DNA of 64,000 bases from Druceiella hillmani (lineage: Eukaryota > Arthropoda > Insecta > Lepidoptera > Hepialidae). Shown in pieces: positions 13,572 through 25,084 of this stretch. Position 1 is the first letter of the stretch, and each line of letters starts with the position of its first letter. The translations under genes and the position numbers were made by a program. The notes below the pieces were generated by a model that ran no database searches, was not told the DNA's origin, and saw only the letters and a list, made by a program, of their open reading frames with translations. Where the stretch lies: the NCBI GenBank assembly GCA_039881145.1, contig JAYKKI010000016.1, forward strand, positions 14,142,501 through 14,206,500, written 5' to 3'.

Positions 13572-13859
13572 TAAAAACTCTGAATAGAAGGGCGACTTAT
13601 ACTTAACAGTTGCGAAACCTAACACAATGTTTTAGGAGAGCGGTCAGGATCAAGAGGAAAACAGTATACCTACTGAGTCCACAGATAACCGATTAATTGT
13701 GGGTGATACTTCACAAGTCTATCTACACAAATAACAAAAAATCGTGAAAAAGTAAATGATATGAGTATTAACCTATGGCCTATCAGAAGCATAATTTGAG
13801 AAGTTAATATAAACAGAGACAGAACGGCTAGGGATACTAAATTATTTCGTGGGCACTAT

Positions 13860-14345
13860 TTTGCAAGATTGGCCTAATATTGACGACATCGACCAAGGTG
13901 GAGTGAAGTAGGATTTTATTTTCTGATGAAGCCAGAATATCTTTATTTGGTGAGAATCGACGTCAAAAAGTGCTAAGAAGACCTGTAGGGTGTTATGCAG
14001 ACGTATGTTTCGAAGAGACTACGTCTTACGGCTAAAGTTCTGTTATGTTTTGGGTAGGCATAAATTCTGAAGATCCTACGGGGTTGGTTTTCGTAGAAAA
14101 TGGCTCCCGGAATGTACAACGATTCATCAGGAAAATCCAAATCTCTCATATACAACCTGCATTAAATGTTACAGGACTCCTGCTGTCTTCATGAACGATA
14201 AGACTCGAGCACACCGAGCGAGCAAAATAGACGCTTACCTGACTGAGGTCCAGATTCGCCCCTTAAATTGTCCACCACAAAATTCTGTTCTCAATTCTAT
14301 TGAATACATGTGGGACATTCTAAAACGGCGTTTTGAAGTTGTACA
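13860..14345 (+). pseudogene. Tc1-like transposase remnant (DD34E)
   Basis: Catalytic part of a Tc1/mariner-superfamily transposase, which cuts and pastes its own element. Conceptual translation with stops shows the block L-F-S-D-E-A-R (first Asp), then V-M-F-W-V-G-I, then D-K-T-R-A-H in place of the usual D-N-A-R-P-H (second Asp), and N-S-I-E-Y-M-W-D (Glu). From the second Asp to the Glu there are 34 intervening residues, diagnostic of the DD34E group. The N-terminal DNA-binding domain and clear terminal inverted repeats were not found. In-frame stops, for example just before the second Asp, make it inactive. It lies inside the U2 inversion, so its orientation before that event was opposite. 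Confidence 0.85.
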
Positions 14346-14398
14346 TTTTCTCCTTTGCCCATTCACTACTTCTCTATGAGCTTTGCATCTTCCATATT

Positions 14399-14608
14399 TC
14401 AGTATTTCATATCAAGTCCCTTGCGAGCCAGCATAATGCGTTTCATGGCAATTCCTAAGTGGTAAGAATCCATAGTTCCGCTGCATACACAGTACAAGCA
14501 GTATTCATATTTTAAACAAGCAGTGTTAAACATTAAGTTCATCACTTTCAACACCTTACTCAGTTGCACAAATGCTTCCCACCGTAAATGGGGCGTAAGA
14601 TTTCCCAT
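14399..14608 (-). CDS. Unrecognised 69-codon ORF beside the Tc1 remnant
   Basis: Minus-strand open frame of 69 codons with noticeably higher GC than its surroundings and a cysteine-containing centre (C-L-Y-C-V-C). It lies just past the Tc1 fragment and may belong to the same or another inserted element. No partner exists in other array units at this position. The function is unknown and chance cannot be excluded. Confidence 0.2.
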   Translation of the reverse strand: MGNLTPHLRWEAFVQLSKVLKVMNLMFNTACLKYEYCLYCVCSGTMDSYHLGIAMKRIMLARKGLDMKY

Positions 14609-14639
14609 AATTTTTTGTCATCCACAGGTAATTATTGTT

Positions 14640-15420
14640 CTTCGTGTCTGTGCGTGCAGGGCAATAATTATCTCCGGATAAGCGCAATCCGCGTAGACTG
14701 CCTTAACTAAAAAAATTTAATTATTTTCTTATTCTTGTTTGCATTAGACAGCGATAAAAAATGTACAGACAAGCAGAATAATAAGCTAACTTTCATGCTA
14801 TTGAACCATTAATAAGCTGATAATAATTCTAAAATAAATTTCTTCGCCCATAACCCTTCTTGTAAATAATAAATTAATATCAAGACTACAAAATTATGTA
14901 TTCCTTAACATTCTATTGCAGAATTATGTAAATTGTATAATTTTCATGTCTACCACTTCAATAGTGGTATGTAAATAACCTTTTTGATATTTATAGAAGC
15001 TGCGTGACTACAATTCACTTTAAGCAATAAACCTAGTTTATGTTCGATTGTGTAATAAAATATTAAATACAGTCCCTTAATCGTTCCATCGTAAATGCTA
15101 GTTCGTATTCAAAACGTATTCAAACATAATTTTATAATTTCGGAATATACATAAATATATTTCGAAAATAAAATTGTCGGCTTTTGATATTTTTCTACAA
15201 AATTATTTAATGTCAAATTTATTCAATTGGGTTTCATATTTTTCTCCATCTAATTAAATTTAACACATAAATCGACAATTTGAATTTCATAACTACCGCC
15301 TGACTGTATTTTATTTTGGAAAATTAGCCTAGTTCACTTTTGGTTGTATAACAGGGTATTGAATATACGGTAGATATTCTCTTTTATGTGCTACTGCCTA
15401 TGTGTATTATTATAAAATGT
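14640..15420. other. AT-rich interior of the inversion, no gene recognised
   Basis: Part of the inverted segment between the Tc1 remnant and island f. No conserved frame, RNA gene or element end was recognised. Confidence 0.4.
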
Positions 15421-15426
15421 GTATTA

Positions 15427-15815
15427 TTATAAATAACGACTGCTAGCCTTTTGTACTTTATTACATAAAGACGCTTCAACTTTAATACGTTCAATGAAAA
15501 TATTAAATCTAGAAAAATTAAGTGTTATTTCTGAATGGAAATGCAATTTTATACCACTACGTTTACATTCCTCTAAGCCTCGACTACTTTTAAGATAAAG
15601 CTCCTTCCATACCACATAATACTTTCCGCTAAGTAATTGCACAAAGTTTTATATTCATGACTCAACGATTTCTTTGCAGAAAGTTGGCAACTCTGTAGCA
15701 AGTTTGTGTTGCAAACAATTTTGTATGGTATTTTTATTACGATATCCGAGCACGTACAATTTTGGGTAAAGTTGAGATTTGTAGTATATAAGAACATTTC
15801 GCTCTTGGTACACAT
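15427..15815 (-). pseudogene. Island f, U2: relic exon, inverted
   Basis: The same relic as in U1, U3 and U4 but now on the minus strand because of the 13.4-15.8 kb inversion. An 80-codon frame (15,573-15,815) includes I-K-I-P-Y-K-I-V-C-N-T-N-L-L-Q and S-H-E-Y-K-T-L-C-N-Y-L. A second frame (15,427-15,642) continues the homology after a one-base shift (E-L-Y-L-K-S, against E-T-Y-L-K-S in U1). From the PYK motif through LLQ plus the next residue, U2 and U3 differ at eight third, two second and no first codon positions. That supports past coding in this frame. The first residues of the 80-codon frame come from the 74-bp breakpoint repeat. Family unknown. Confidence 0.5.
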
Positions 15816-15832
15816 GCCATTACATCATACAT
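15759..15832 (-). repeat. Right arm of 74-bp perfect inverted duplication
   Basis: Reverse complement of 13,364-13,437 without a mismatch, although different units are strongly diverged. The inversion is therefore much younger than the unit duplications. Confidence 0.9.
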
Positions 15833-16239
15833 GTCGCTTGGTACGCATGCATAGAATAACGAGTGCATCGATATAGCAGATTTACATGACTATATTGATT
15901 TTTGTAATGAGCCTCATTACTTTTACATTATATTAATATGTAGTCATCATTCCAAAAAAAATAGACATATTTATTTAGAAAAAAACTATTTTCTACATTG
16001 TAAGATTTTCGGATTATCTGAAATCTCGTAAGATTAATTTGAAAAGTGAATTCAGTGGGACTTCGACAACTTTCCTGTTGACACTGAAACTCATTCAAAA
16101 CAAAATTTCAATTAATAAATTCTAGATATTTACATATCTATTTTAAAAATGTACACACGTAAAACTACGTGTAAGGTGTAAAAATAAGTATAATAAGAAC
16201 ATTTGAAATATTTTATTCTCCACGCCTCAAAGCCGGTGA

Positions 16240-16410
16240 GTATTTTACACAACGTCAGAGAAATATCAGCAAAGGAAAATTGGAAAATCGGTCGCATTGT
16301 ATAAGTCAGGATGCATCCCTAATGATTATCTCAACGCCATCGCCTCTTTTGTCTGCAGAATTTTTATGGCTTCTTTCATCATGAGCTACCTAGTGGCAGA
16401 AAACATTTAA
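16240..16410 (+). pseudogene. Island g, U2: best-preserved 56-codon relic exon
   Basis: Continuous plus-strand frame of 56 codons between stops, ending A-E-N-I at 16,410, with no ATG near its beginning. It aligns with U3: F-Y at the start, Q-Q-x-K, K-S, then I-P-N-D-Y-L-N-A (U3 I-P-K-D-Y-P-D-A), then C-R-I-F-M-A-S-F-I-M-S-Y. The second half is hydrophobic and could span a membrane. The lack of a start and the AG-rich upstream sequence fit an internal exon. No family was recognised. The frame is intact here but interrupted in U1 and U3. Confidence 0.5.
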
Positions 16411-17314
16411 TATAATTTAAAACAAACAATATAAAAGAAGATTTAGTAAATTAACTTAGGGGTAATACTATATAAATAAGCCTACAATGAGCAAAATATA
16501 GAAAAATGTATGTAATGTGTAACTACTTGTACTTAAGATATTTTCATGAACAGGAGAAATAATTTTCAAATAATATATTAGGCAAATCAAATGATATGGT
16601 TAAAACTTTTTTCTTGAGGCCACTCAGTATTTATAATCATTCTAAACTACTTATAATCACACTTTCGCTTTTTCTTGACGTATTCGTATTTCTTAACATC
16701 TTAGAAACTATTATAATATGTATTGTTATATATCTTTATATTCGATGTTAATCATTATCACAAGGATGAATCTCATAAAATGCTAAGTAGTAATCGATTA
16801 AGTTAAACGAGTACTAGATATTTACCTAAATTTTTTTTTATTTCGATTTTTGTAATTTTTCTATCCTATGAAGAATAAATTTCATTTAGATGTTAATTAG
16901 TAGTCATTGTTATTAACATAAATGTTACTATTAGACCCCTGTGAGAATCTAAAATATAATTACAACAATTAAACGTGAAAACCATTTTTGACGTATATGA
17001 CAGATACGTTTAATTTCAAATAAAAAATAAAGCTGTAAAAATCATCATCACCCAATCGTATAACGCATTGATCCAAGTTTAACTATACTTGTGATATTGG
17101 ATTTAGGTATAATGTTTTTTTTAAGACTTTTAACATAATCATAATGGTTCACAGAATGAAATACGATATATGGATCATAAAATACAAATTCTCGAAAATT
17201 AATTAGTAGGAAACACATAACTCTTAAAAGCTCAGGTCATGCCTATAATAAGATTTTGTTGGTAAATTACATTTATATTTGTAAAGTGGTGCGCCCAAAA
17301 TAAATCTCACAGCA

Positions 17315-17393
17315 GATAAGAACAAGTACGATGAAAAAAGTTAAGAACAAGTATGATGAAACAAGTATGAAGATAAGAACAAGTATGATGAAA
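17315..17393. repeat. AGAACAAGTATGATGAA direct repeats
   Basis: Three imperfect copies of an AAGAACAAGTA(C/T)GATGAA motif with uneven spacing, specific to U2. Confidence 0.8.
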
Positions 17394-17954
17394 TAATTAA
17401 TTTCTTAGAAAATTTTTTCAATTAACTTATTTTCTTGGAGAAGTTTTCCGAAATTAAATAAAAAAAAAGTTTTAAATCGATTTTTCACTTTTTCACTTTT
17501 TCTTTTGAGGGCATACCTGTATATCGTTTAAAGGACATATTTTCTTTTTTTGTTGTAAATATACTTTGAAGTATTGCTATGTACTAGTGTAAAGAAAATA
17601 TTGACTAATAATTATTTAATCATTGAACAACTGGGCGAAAATAATAGATGGGAAAGTGCTTATTTTAGTGTCATTTTTAAATAACCAGTTATAATCGTTT
17701 TTGTGTTAGTGAGTTTTAAAAATAATATTTTTTCTAAAAGTCTGTAATTACTAAAATAATGTATATTTGTAGAAATACCAAAAACACGTAATATGTCAAA
17801 ATGTCAACGTGAAAATTAATAAAGGCTAAGTATAATAGGGGTTAAGTTTTTTCTTTTCTCTAAAAAAAATTACGTTAATTTTTTTATATTTTCATATTGT
17901 ATCCTTTTATATTTTGTTCGCACCAAAATGTTAGTTGTTATTGCAGGCTTGATT

Positions 17955-18108
17955 ATTGAATATATTTGGCGTTAATTTTGTAGAAATTCATTATTCACAA
18001 TTAAATGAAACTACGTGATGTGGTATTATTTCTACTTTCTTTAATTTCTTTACCACGACCTAGGTTTCGTTGTATTACAACATCTTCAGGTGGGATATTA
18101 GCAAAGAT
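17955..18108 (+). mobile_element. Foldback element copy 1 (single arm)
   Basis: Starts ATTGAATATATTTGGCG and runs through one arm of the foldback element seen whole at 20,527, 38,764 and 43,901. It stops after TTAGCAAAGAT, the centre of symmetry. The second arm is absent, so this copy has lost half by deletion. It lies just before island h of U2. Confidence 0.85.
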
Positions 18109-18126
18109 TTCTAATATCTTGACGAA

Positions 18127-18321
18127 TTGAGCAAAAAGATTCTTCAAACTAGTCAGGAGATTACAATCTTTTTTAAATTTATTTTTTATGATTCATTCGG
18201 TTCATTTAAAGGCTCTAAATTTTTACCTTTTAACATACTACTTACAATTTATGCATCGAAATTACTATCTCAATTCCAATTTCAAGCAGAACAATATTTT
18301 TACTTTGTCTATTTCAAATGA
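18127..18321 (+). pseudogene. Island h, U2: QEI-type relic exon
   Basis: A 64-codon frame containing L-Q-T-S-Q-E-I-T-I-F-F-K-F-I-F-Y-D-S-F. The Q-T-S-Q-E-I block aligns with Q-T-H-Q-E-I-Y-K (U3), K-T-G-Q-E-I-Y-K (U1) and Q-T-Y-Q-E-I-H-K (U4). A one-base deletion changes the residues after Q-E-I. The first codons of this frame lie next to the truncated foldback element, so the start is not meaningful. Confidence 0.4.
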
Positions 18322-18599
18322 TATTTATCTTTTCTGCGTAAATATAGACCACATTTTCAGATTCCGTAGGCAGCACAATTGGGCAGACTTCTACTCCATA
18401 TTTTATTTGAATACACAAAGCAGTGTCATTAACCTTCAAGCCGATATATGACTGTAGGTTCAACGGTAATGACAAGAGAGAAAAATGTGTGTATGTAAAT
18501 ATCGAAAGCCGTTAGAAATATAATATTGTAGGATTTCCGTCATTCCATATTTTTTGTCTTAATAATTTTTTGTCCTGTTTTGCTCGAGGTAAGTTTAGA

Positions 18600-19500
18600 T
18601 ATAAATAATAGTTATATTATAATGGTAGTAATTTTGCCTTGATTCTTATCCCATGACTATCTAAATTTGGACGCCATTGCCGTTTGACTCGATCACAAAA
18701 TTTGAACAGGTCAATTCAGGAACTGGCTAACAGTAGGGTACATTGCAAGGTCCATTAGATATATATATATATTACCTTCATAATTTCATCAACATTTCTT
18801 TATTAACTTATTTCAATAAGAGTTGGAAATAATTTTCTTTGAATGGTCCTTAAGAATTTACTGAAATGTGCAATATTAACTCCTTTTCTTTAGTTGTTCT
18901 CTTGCAATATTGCTCTCGAAATATTTATTTATTTAATACAAAATTTAAGTAAATATAATACCATTGATCAAAAGCACTTAGTATTACTAACGCAAATAAA
19001 CGAAAATAAAATTTAAAAGTAATTTTATCATGGTTCTTAACTCGAACTCCTTTATTTTTTAAATAAACTTGTTAACTCTAATAGAACGCACACAATGATA
19101 GTTCGTTACATGCGCATTCTTAAATATTGATGAAAACCTAATAAAATAAAATTATTATTATTTTTTGCACTAAATAAGTTGCCTGTTAGAAAAATTGCCA
19201 TGTTTAGATAGAAATGGGAGAAATATTGAAGAATAAAGAAAAGTACCTATCACAATTTTATACGAAATTTGAACTTGGTATTTGAAAATATTCGGAAAAT
19301 AAGCATTTACCTGATACATATAACATTAATAAAAATAAATTATAAGTAATTATAATAGTACATAAACTCCGACCCAAATGTAGTCATTAAATTTAAACAT
19401 ATCTTTGACGTATCTTTTACATCCTCAATACCATAAGAGTGCCATAATATGTACACAATAGATTTTCATCCCATATTTATCACACATTGATCAAAGGTGA
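18600..19500. other. Intron-like AT-rich stretch, no feature recognised
   Basis: Contains a short (TA)n at about 18,758-18,774. No conserved frame or element signature was recognised. Confidence 0.5.
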
Positions 19501-19517
19501 ACAGCAATTGTAATATT

Positions 19518-19580
19518 ATGAAGTATTATGTTTTGAAAGACTTGTGCCGTGATCGTAATGGTCTAGGAATATCTTATTAA
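19518..19580 (+). pseudogene. Island j, U2: KDLCRD relic exon
   Basis: Twenty-codon plus-strand frame M-K-Y-Y-V-L-K-D-L-C-R-D-R-N, then a stop at 19,578-19,580. It matches the end of the U1 frame at 6,626-6,667, with silent differences in the Lys and Leu codons. It may be the last coding exon of the array gene. It is too short to identify alone. Confidence 0.4.
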
Positions 19581-19720
19581 CGTATTGATCATGAAAGAAA
19601 TTTTCTTTAATACGACCGCTAGTAGGGTATTTTTTGAAAATCTTATTGTTTCGTCAATATCAGTATATAATGTTTGGGTATCTTACTGTAAGACATTGTG
19701 TAGTAATTGATAGTGCACTC

Positions 19721-19801
19721 ACAAACACATACACACACACCCGTTTACAAAGAGCGCGCGCGCGCGTGATTGCGTGCGTGTGTGCGTATGTGTGTGTGCA
19801 G
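19721..19801. repeat. (CA)n-(CG)n-(TG)n compound microsatellite
   Basis: Alternating purine-pyrimidine tract: CA repeats, then GCGCGCGCGCG, then GTGTGTGCG-type repeats. Such tracts can adopt left-handed DNA. It is U2-specific. Confidence 0.9.
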
Positions 19802-20284
19802 ATAATTTCGTGGGGAGAAGAAGAGTTTGAAGAATTGAGGCTATTTTATTGGCGTAGCGTAGGATTGTATTATTATTAAATATTTTACATTATTTTTTTA
19901 AATAATATAAAATATTTACTTATAACATGTAACTGTTTTCTTCAAGTAAATGAGGAATTTTAAGTAGAATAGTAAGTTTTAGTAAATGAGAAATTATAAG
20001 CTCTAAGCATTGGATGTCAGAGAAATAATATAGGTAGTTTGATTTACCCTAAACCAAAAATGCTAGGTGGTATTTTAAGTCACTTTTATTGTCGCATTAG
20101 TTCTAATAATTAAAATAGTTCATCGGTAATAGCTTGGTCGTTTTCTTTAAATTTTGTTGTTCAATCAAATAATGTGTACGTATAACAGAATTAATCATTA
20201 TTACTTTATTAGTTTTCTATGAAAACAAAAATTATTAAATAAATGTTTTCATAAAAACAGAGTTAGAAAAAATCTCTCCAGTCT

Positions 20285-20536
20285 AAGCTTCTCTGAGCTT
20301 CCTGACGAACTTATGCGCAAAAGTTCATATCGGGGGCGATAACATTTCCGTCACGTCCATCGTTCGGAATTTTAACGATCGCGCTCATGGCCGAAGCCCG
20401 TGTCGCGAACATCTCTCCGTCCTATATGACGTCAGCTGTGATTGATGCAGGCGGTATACTTTTGTACACGATTTTGTGGTACATTATGTTTGGGCATTAC
20501 GTAATTAAGATTGAATATAAATACAGTCACCATTAA
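20285..20536 (+). other. Island k, U2: GC-rich CpG-containing block
   Basis: A conspicuously GC-rich stretch (20,325-20,450) in AT-rich surroundings, shared with U4 48,240-48,440. The plus frame from about 20,307 is open to the TAA at 20,534-20,536. U4 aligns to it for about 45 codons without an indel (K-F-I-S, F-P-S, F-G, I-A and A-V match) but has stops. Codon-position bias is weak, so coding is uncertain. A regulatory block or an old inserted element is as likely. Its last codons run into the foldback element. Confidence 0.35.
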
Positions 20537-20795
20537 ATGAAACTACGTGATGTAGTATTATTTCTACTTTCTTTAATTTTTTTACCACGACCCAGGTTTC
20601 GTTGTAGAACAACATCTTCAGGTGGGATATTAGCAAAGATCTTGGCTAATATCCCACCTGAAGATATTGTAATACAACGAAACTTAGGTCGCGTGGTAAA
20701 GAAATTAAAGAAAGTAGAAATAATACTACATCACGTAGTTTCATTTAATTGTCAATAATGAATATCTACAAAATTAACGCCAAATATATTCAATG
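20527..20795 (+). mobile_element. Foldback (Mutator-like MITE) copy 2
   Basis: A near-palindrome of 269 bp. An arm starting AAATGAAACTACGTGATGTA returns as its reverse complement around a centre at GCAAAGATCTTGGC. The right end carries an extra unpaired tail ending in ACGCCAAATATATTCAAT. It is flanked by the direct repeat TAAATACAG (20,518-20,526 and 20,796-20,804). A 9-bp target duplication with long inverted arms fits Mutator-type non-autonomous elements. The 73-codon frame over it is an artefact of the palindrome. Confidence 0.75.
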
Positions 20796-21064
20796 TAAAT
20801 ACAGTATTAAAATCCATATTGCCCTGACTGATAATTTATTTGTGAGAAGTAATTTAATAAGTTTACGTAATAAAATTTGCACTCAAGTAAGGGACCAATA
20901 AAGATCTATTTCATCTTTTATTTGAATCATTTTATCCAATCATTTTTTAAAAACTTTAAAATTTCCCTTATTTATATCTTAGTTATAAATGTTAAAATTT
21001 GGGCAGAAAGCAGGTGTCAAATTTATAAAATATCTTATGATTATATACTTCTCACAGCGATAGT

Positions 21065-21101
21065 AAACACCTTTGTATAAAATATGCATACAAAGGTGTT
21101 T
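21065..21101. repeat. 14-bp perfect hairpin
   Basis: Arms 21,065-21,078 and 21,088-21,101 (AAACACCTTTGTAT and its complement) around a 9-nt loop. Confidence 0.8.
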
Positions 21102-21319
21102 CCAAAATGTCCCTCCTGCCATTAAATTGTCATCAAATTACCCAGTAATAAAGACTAATAATTATGAAAAAGAAGACTCCAAAATTGATTTGCTTTGTAT
21201 CAATATTGCATAATATTTGTATTATAACCAGCAGTGCCCTGGACTATAACAATTAACTAGAAAATTATTTCGACTGGGACAATGCATTTTACTAAAGATG
21301 TACGCTCTAGTTACGAATC

Positions 21320-21480
21320 TAACTTAATGCGCCTGCAACAAATCTCCAAAACTTTTGTTCGAAACTCGACCAACTAAACAAAAGCTTTTGAAAATTATAA
21401 AGTGATGCCAGAATACTTACTGACACTGATATAAACCGGATTAAGCGTACAAAAGGATTTGTGGGCTTCCGGTATATTTT
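21320..21480. repeat. Unit segment l, U2
   Basis: CTTAATGCGCCTGCAACAAAT at about 21,324 matches U4 at about 49,604 exactly in this core, and similarity extends over about 150 bp. No consistent frame was established. Confidence 0.6.
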
Positions 21481-22914
21481 GAAAATCGATATATATTAAA
21501 AGATAGTTTTTCAGTTTAGTTCGCATTATTGTCGGCATTTCTAAGTGACATTGAAATAAATTTTACCTCTTCTATGAATTATGGTTTTGTTTTTGAAGTG
21601 AAATTATGTATTATGTTGTAGCTTATTATTTATTTGGCAGCGTTGTAAAAATTAGTAACAGATTCGTCAGAAATGCGGTAATAATTCTTGTTTATGATAT
21701 TAATGATGAAACTTGTTAAATGAAAAAAAATAACCATGGGCTTCTTTAATATTGAAGTCTAATGTTTTACCTGAATTACGCGTTTTTCACACATAAACCA
21801 AAATAATTTATAATTACACTGATAATTAAGAAGTTTTTCTCTTCAGTAGGAAAAAGCAAAGAAAACTTTAAACATTTTTCGTGCTTGTCTTTCAACAAAT
21901 CCATTTTAAATATTTCATTGCTGATAGGTGAAAATTCTAGCACTAATTAAGATAGAAACGAATTTTTATATTGTTATTCAAACCAATTTGTATCTGAATT
22001 AACTCAACAAAATGTTATTGAGAAAAGGAAAAGTTTTATTTTCTTACCTAGAACAGATTTGTATGTATATGATAATATGTGGCTATTAATTGAAACGTAT
22101 ATGCATATGTTAATTCCCAAAGTGAATATTGAAGTATATGGTTTATACTTGTTGAGTATAAATCTATGTATGTAATAAACTTCATGTCTAAATAGGTACT
22201 GTACTTCTGTGGACGTATTATATAAAACAAAACAAAGATTCCAGAATAATTAATTGATGTAGTGAATTAATTAGTTATGTGAGTAATTTCTCATCGAAAA
22301 AAATAAATTTAAAGTAATGATTTGAATTTATTTTTAAGATTATATTTGAAAGTCTAAATTAAAATCGTTTCAATAAATAATTAGATTTGGTTTTTATTCG
22401 ATGTTATTAGGCTGACATTTTCATAGCGCGTTTTTTTAACTATGTCCATTTTTTTGTATTTCAGTAACTATAAAGGAAATAAAAATAAAATTATATATGG
22501 GAAAAATGTTAATCTAAACTGACATTTACTCAAGATTTTTATTAAATGTAATACTATTCTTTCTAAATAACTAATAACTCTATTTGTTTTTTATATTTGT
22601 ACATAAGATAAATGGAGAAATTTTTACTAAAACACCGTTAATTCATATCCTAACTGGAGTTTTATTGCACTTAAAAATATTGAATTTTAATTTTTACTGT
22701 TTATGTTATGTTTATATTTAATTTTTATTGTGTATTACAAATACAAATATAGTGATTTTGCGCACTCAAGAAGTTATCAAGTACTCGTATGATTAATGAG
22801 ATTATTTGCGGAGAATGAGAGCATCATTCTGGAATAAATATCCGAAAGCTAAAGTTTTTCGTGAGTTGCCAAGACTTTTGTTATAGCTTTCGTCGTCGAC
22901 GGTGTAACAGTGAC

Positions 22915-23059
22915 AGGTCAATGACTTTCTTTCGGAAAGTTTGTCAAAGAGGGCGTAAAAAGCATGACATCGTTACGCCACTATATTAGACAGCGTTGTA
23001 GACGGAAGAAATGTTGGTTTCTTCCTAGAGGATGTTTTGATGTTAACGCCTATTCTTGA
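22915..23059 (+). pseudogene. Island n, U2: KSMTSLR relic exon
   Basis: Two plus-strand frames cover the homology with U4 54,957-55,106. The first reads Q-V-N-D-F-L-S-E-S-L. After an indel, the second (22,955-23,059, 34 codons) reads V-K-S-M-T-S-L-R-H-Y-I-R-Q-R followed by a basic Cys-containing tail. U4 has Q-V-N-D-F-V-S-E-I-L and C-K-S-M-K-S-L-R-N-Y-V-S-Q-R. Ser, Arg and Gln codons in the shared part differ only at third positions. This is a decayed exon of unknown family. Confidence 0.45.
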
Positions 23060-23411
23060 TTTCATAAATATTTATTCTTTTTCCTAATAAAAGAGATTGT
23101 CAATTATAAATTCCTAATATACTCATTAATTTTTGAGTACGATTTGCTACCATAATTTTATATAGGTCATAAATTGCGTAAAGCATGGAAGAGATGCAAA
23201 AGTATCAAAATTTGAACGACATTAGTACATTAATAATTATGGGATTTCTAAGCTTAAAGCTTTTCCTATCTGTTCAAGTACTTGGTCGACGTTTCAGATT
23301 AATACTTACACATATAATTATTTACATTAATTTACTTAGTTATTTTTTTATCAAAACCTCCTCCTTTACAAATATTTGTTTGTACTATTGGCTACACCTC
23401 AAAATAGATGC

Positions 23412-23654
23412 ACTCTGAGGACTACTGCTGCCTTAGTTTTCTCCATCTTATTTTTTCTATCATTATTCTAATTCTCTCTTAATATCCGTAAATGTGTGTA
23501 TGTAAATATTTACCTACACGTTGTGTCTGTGTATGTATTTATTCGATTTATATATGTTATTCAATACATGAAACATTTATCCATAAAAGTTTTAGGTTTG
23601 GGTTTGGAGGCCATAAACTACTTGTTGTTTGAAATTTACATCTTAAAGAGATAA
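23412..23654 (+). pseudogene. Island q, U2: membrane-protein relic exon
   Basis: An 80-codon frame with one internal stop (23,469-23,471). It begins with a hydrophobic segment, then C-V-Y-V-N-I-Y-L-H-V-V-S-V-Y-V-F-I-R-F-I, and ends E-I-Y-I-L-K-R-stop. U4 (55,580-55,927) has L-Y-V-N-I-Y-L-H-V-V-P-A-Y-V at the same place, with synonymous changes in Val, Asn, Leu, His and Tyr codons. At least two membrane spans are likely. A multi-span receptor such as an insect chemoreceptor is conceivable, but no family signature is visible. Confidence 0.45.
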
Positions 23655-24034
23655 CCTCTTTGAGATGTGAAAGCAATTTGAAATAACAAAAAGTTTCATA
23701 ACACGATGTGCTTTTACGCGTATATAAAACATTATTAATTGCAGGATAAGCTTTTTCGAGTGGTTTCAATTAATGTTCTATTATCATATTTTTGATTTCA
23801 CAAAAAAATAAGAAAATATTATCAAGGTTACAAGCGCATAACATGAAGAAATAGAAATATTGATATTGATTCATGAATGAAATAAACATGTAAATATAAC
23901 GTATTAAAAATAAATTAAACATATAAACAAAAGGCAAGAGAATCTGTAGATAAAAGCTTCAAATAAGTTTACGCGTATTATTAATGCTGAGTCTTATTTT
24001 GTACTCTATTCGAGTGCTGAATCTTATTTTGCAA

Positions 24035-24090
24035 ATGTAATAATTTTGATCGTCTACCCTATTCTATATGTAATAATTTTGATCGTCTAC
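24035..24090. repeat. 33-bp tandem duplication
   Basis: ATGTAATAATTTTGATCGTC plus three more bases occurs at 24,035-24,057 and again at 24,068-24,090. Confidence 0.85.
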
Positions 24091-24426
24091 TTGGTAATTT
24101 CTTTTTAAAATGTCTGTGGAAAATATTACAGTTTTAAAGTTTACTTAACCTACAAATGATGGTGAATATATTTATTTTGAAGTTTCACTATGGTTATCGA
24201 TATACGTATAAATTTAAACCTTTTCTATTTTACATTTTCATTGAGCCTTTTCAAAAAGGTTTTCAAACATTTATTAAGAGGTCATTTCAAAGGATGTGTT
24301 ATTAATATGCGAAGTGTCATAGAAATTTCAATGTTAGTAAAATTGCCTAAAGTAGCTTAACTGTTAGTCGCTTAGTGCAATTGTACTAAAAAAAGAATAA
24401 GTAAGCTGGCACGACACGGTATTCTA

Positions 24427-24609
24427 TTGTATTTCTCACCTTGTCCTCAAATATTGGAAATTGGTTATTGCGGTTATCGGTCATGTGCTACTATTTATAT
24501 TTCGCGAGCTTTTATTAAGGTTACGACATTTTCTACATATAAAATTTTAATAAATTTCTGTAAACGAGGTTTTTCGTCTTCAATTGGAATATTAAGGCAT
24601 TGGAATTAA
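24427..24609 (+). pseudogene. Island o, U2: PCPQIL relic exon
   Basis: A 60-codon frame beginning Y-F-S-P-C-P-Q-I-L-E-I-G-Y and stopping at 24,609. U4 (about 56,990-57,150) aligns over about 150 bp; in the same frame it reads N-F-P-P-C-P-Q-I-L-K-L-G-Y and then drifts, while another frame stays open. Only the first 14 codons are convincingly shared in frame. Function unknown. Confidence 0.35.
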
Positions 24610-25084
24610 AAAGTGACTAGCAGATTTAATATTAAATACGTATTATAAAACAAAAGATGCTAAATTTTAGACAAAGTACATTATATCAAGAAGTTTGAAA
24701 ATTTGAAAAAAAAGTCAGAAGAATTTGAAAAAAAATCTTTGATCCGATATTTTGATACACTGAATGTAAGTATTACATAATACCCGCAGTATAGTTTTTG
24801 AATATATTTCACTTTTTATCAGTATTTCTTAACTTCCTTTTGAATAAGGCATTATGAATTGATTAATACCACATATTTATAATATTAAGAAGTAAATCTG
24901 TGTTTAACTAAAAGGAAAATATTATAATAAAAATAAAACTGAAAATTAATTTAAAAATTTGACTGAAATATTGCAAATTTTGGTCAATACTGACCCCAAA
25001 TTAACGATTGCGTTAGAAGGTACTGTTAGGAGAGTTTCGTAAGTCGTAAGTAGTAAGTTTGAGAAGGCAATCAAGTTTAATAGA

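Larger units (their letters stand above)
10450..25080 (+). repeat. Array unit U2
   Basis: Second copy of the unit. It has the head (10,620-11,760), the TATA block (11,836), a rearranged island f inside an inversion (13,438-15,758), g (16,240), h (18,150), j (19,518), k (20,290), l (21,324), n (22,915), q (23,412) and o (24,427). The order from j onward matches U4 and U1. Its end is replaced by a copia remnant at about 25,085. Boundaries are approximate. Confidence 0.7.
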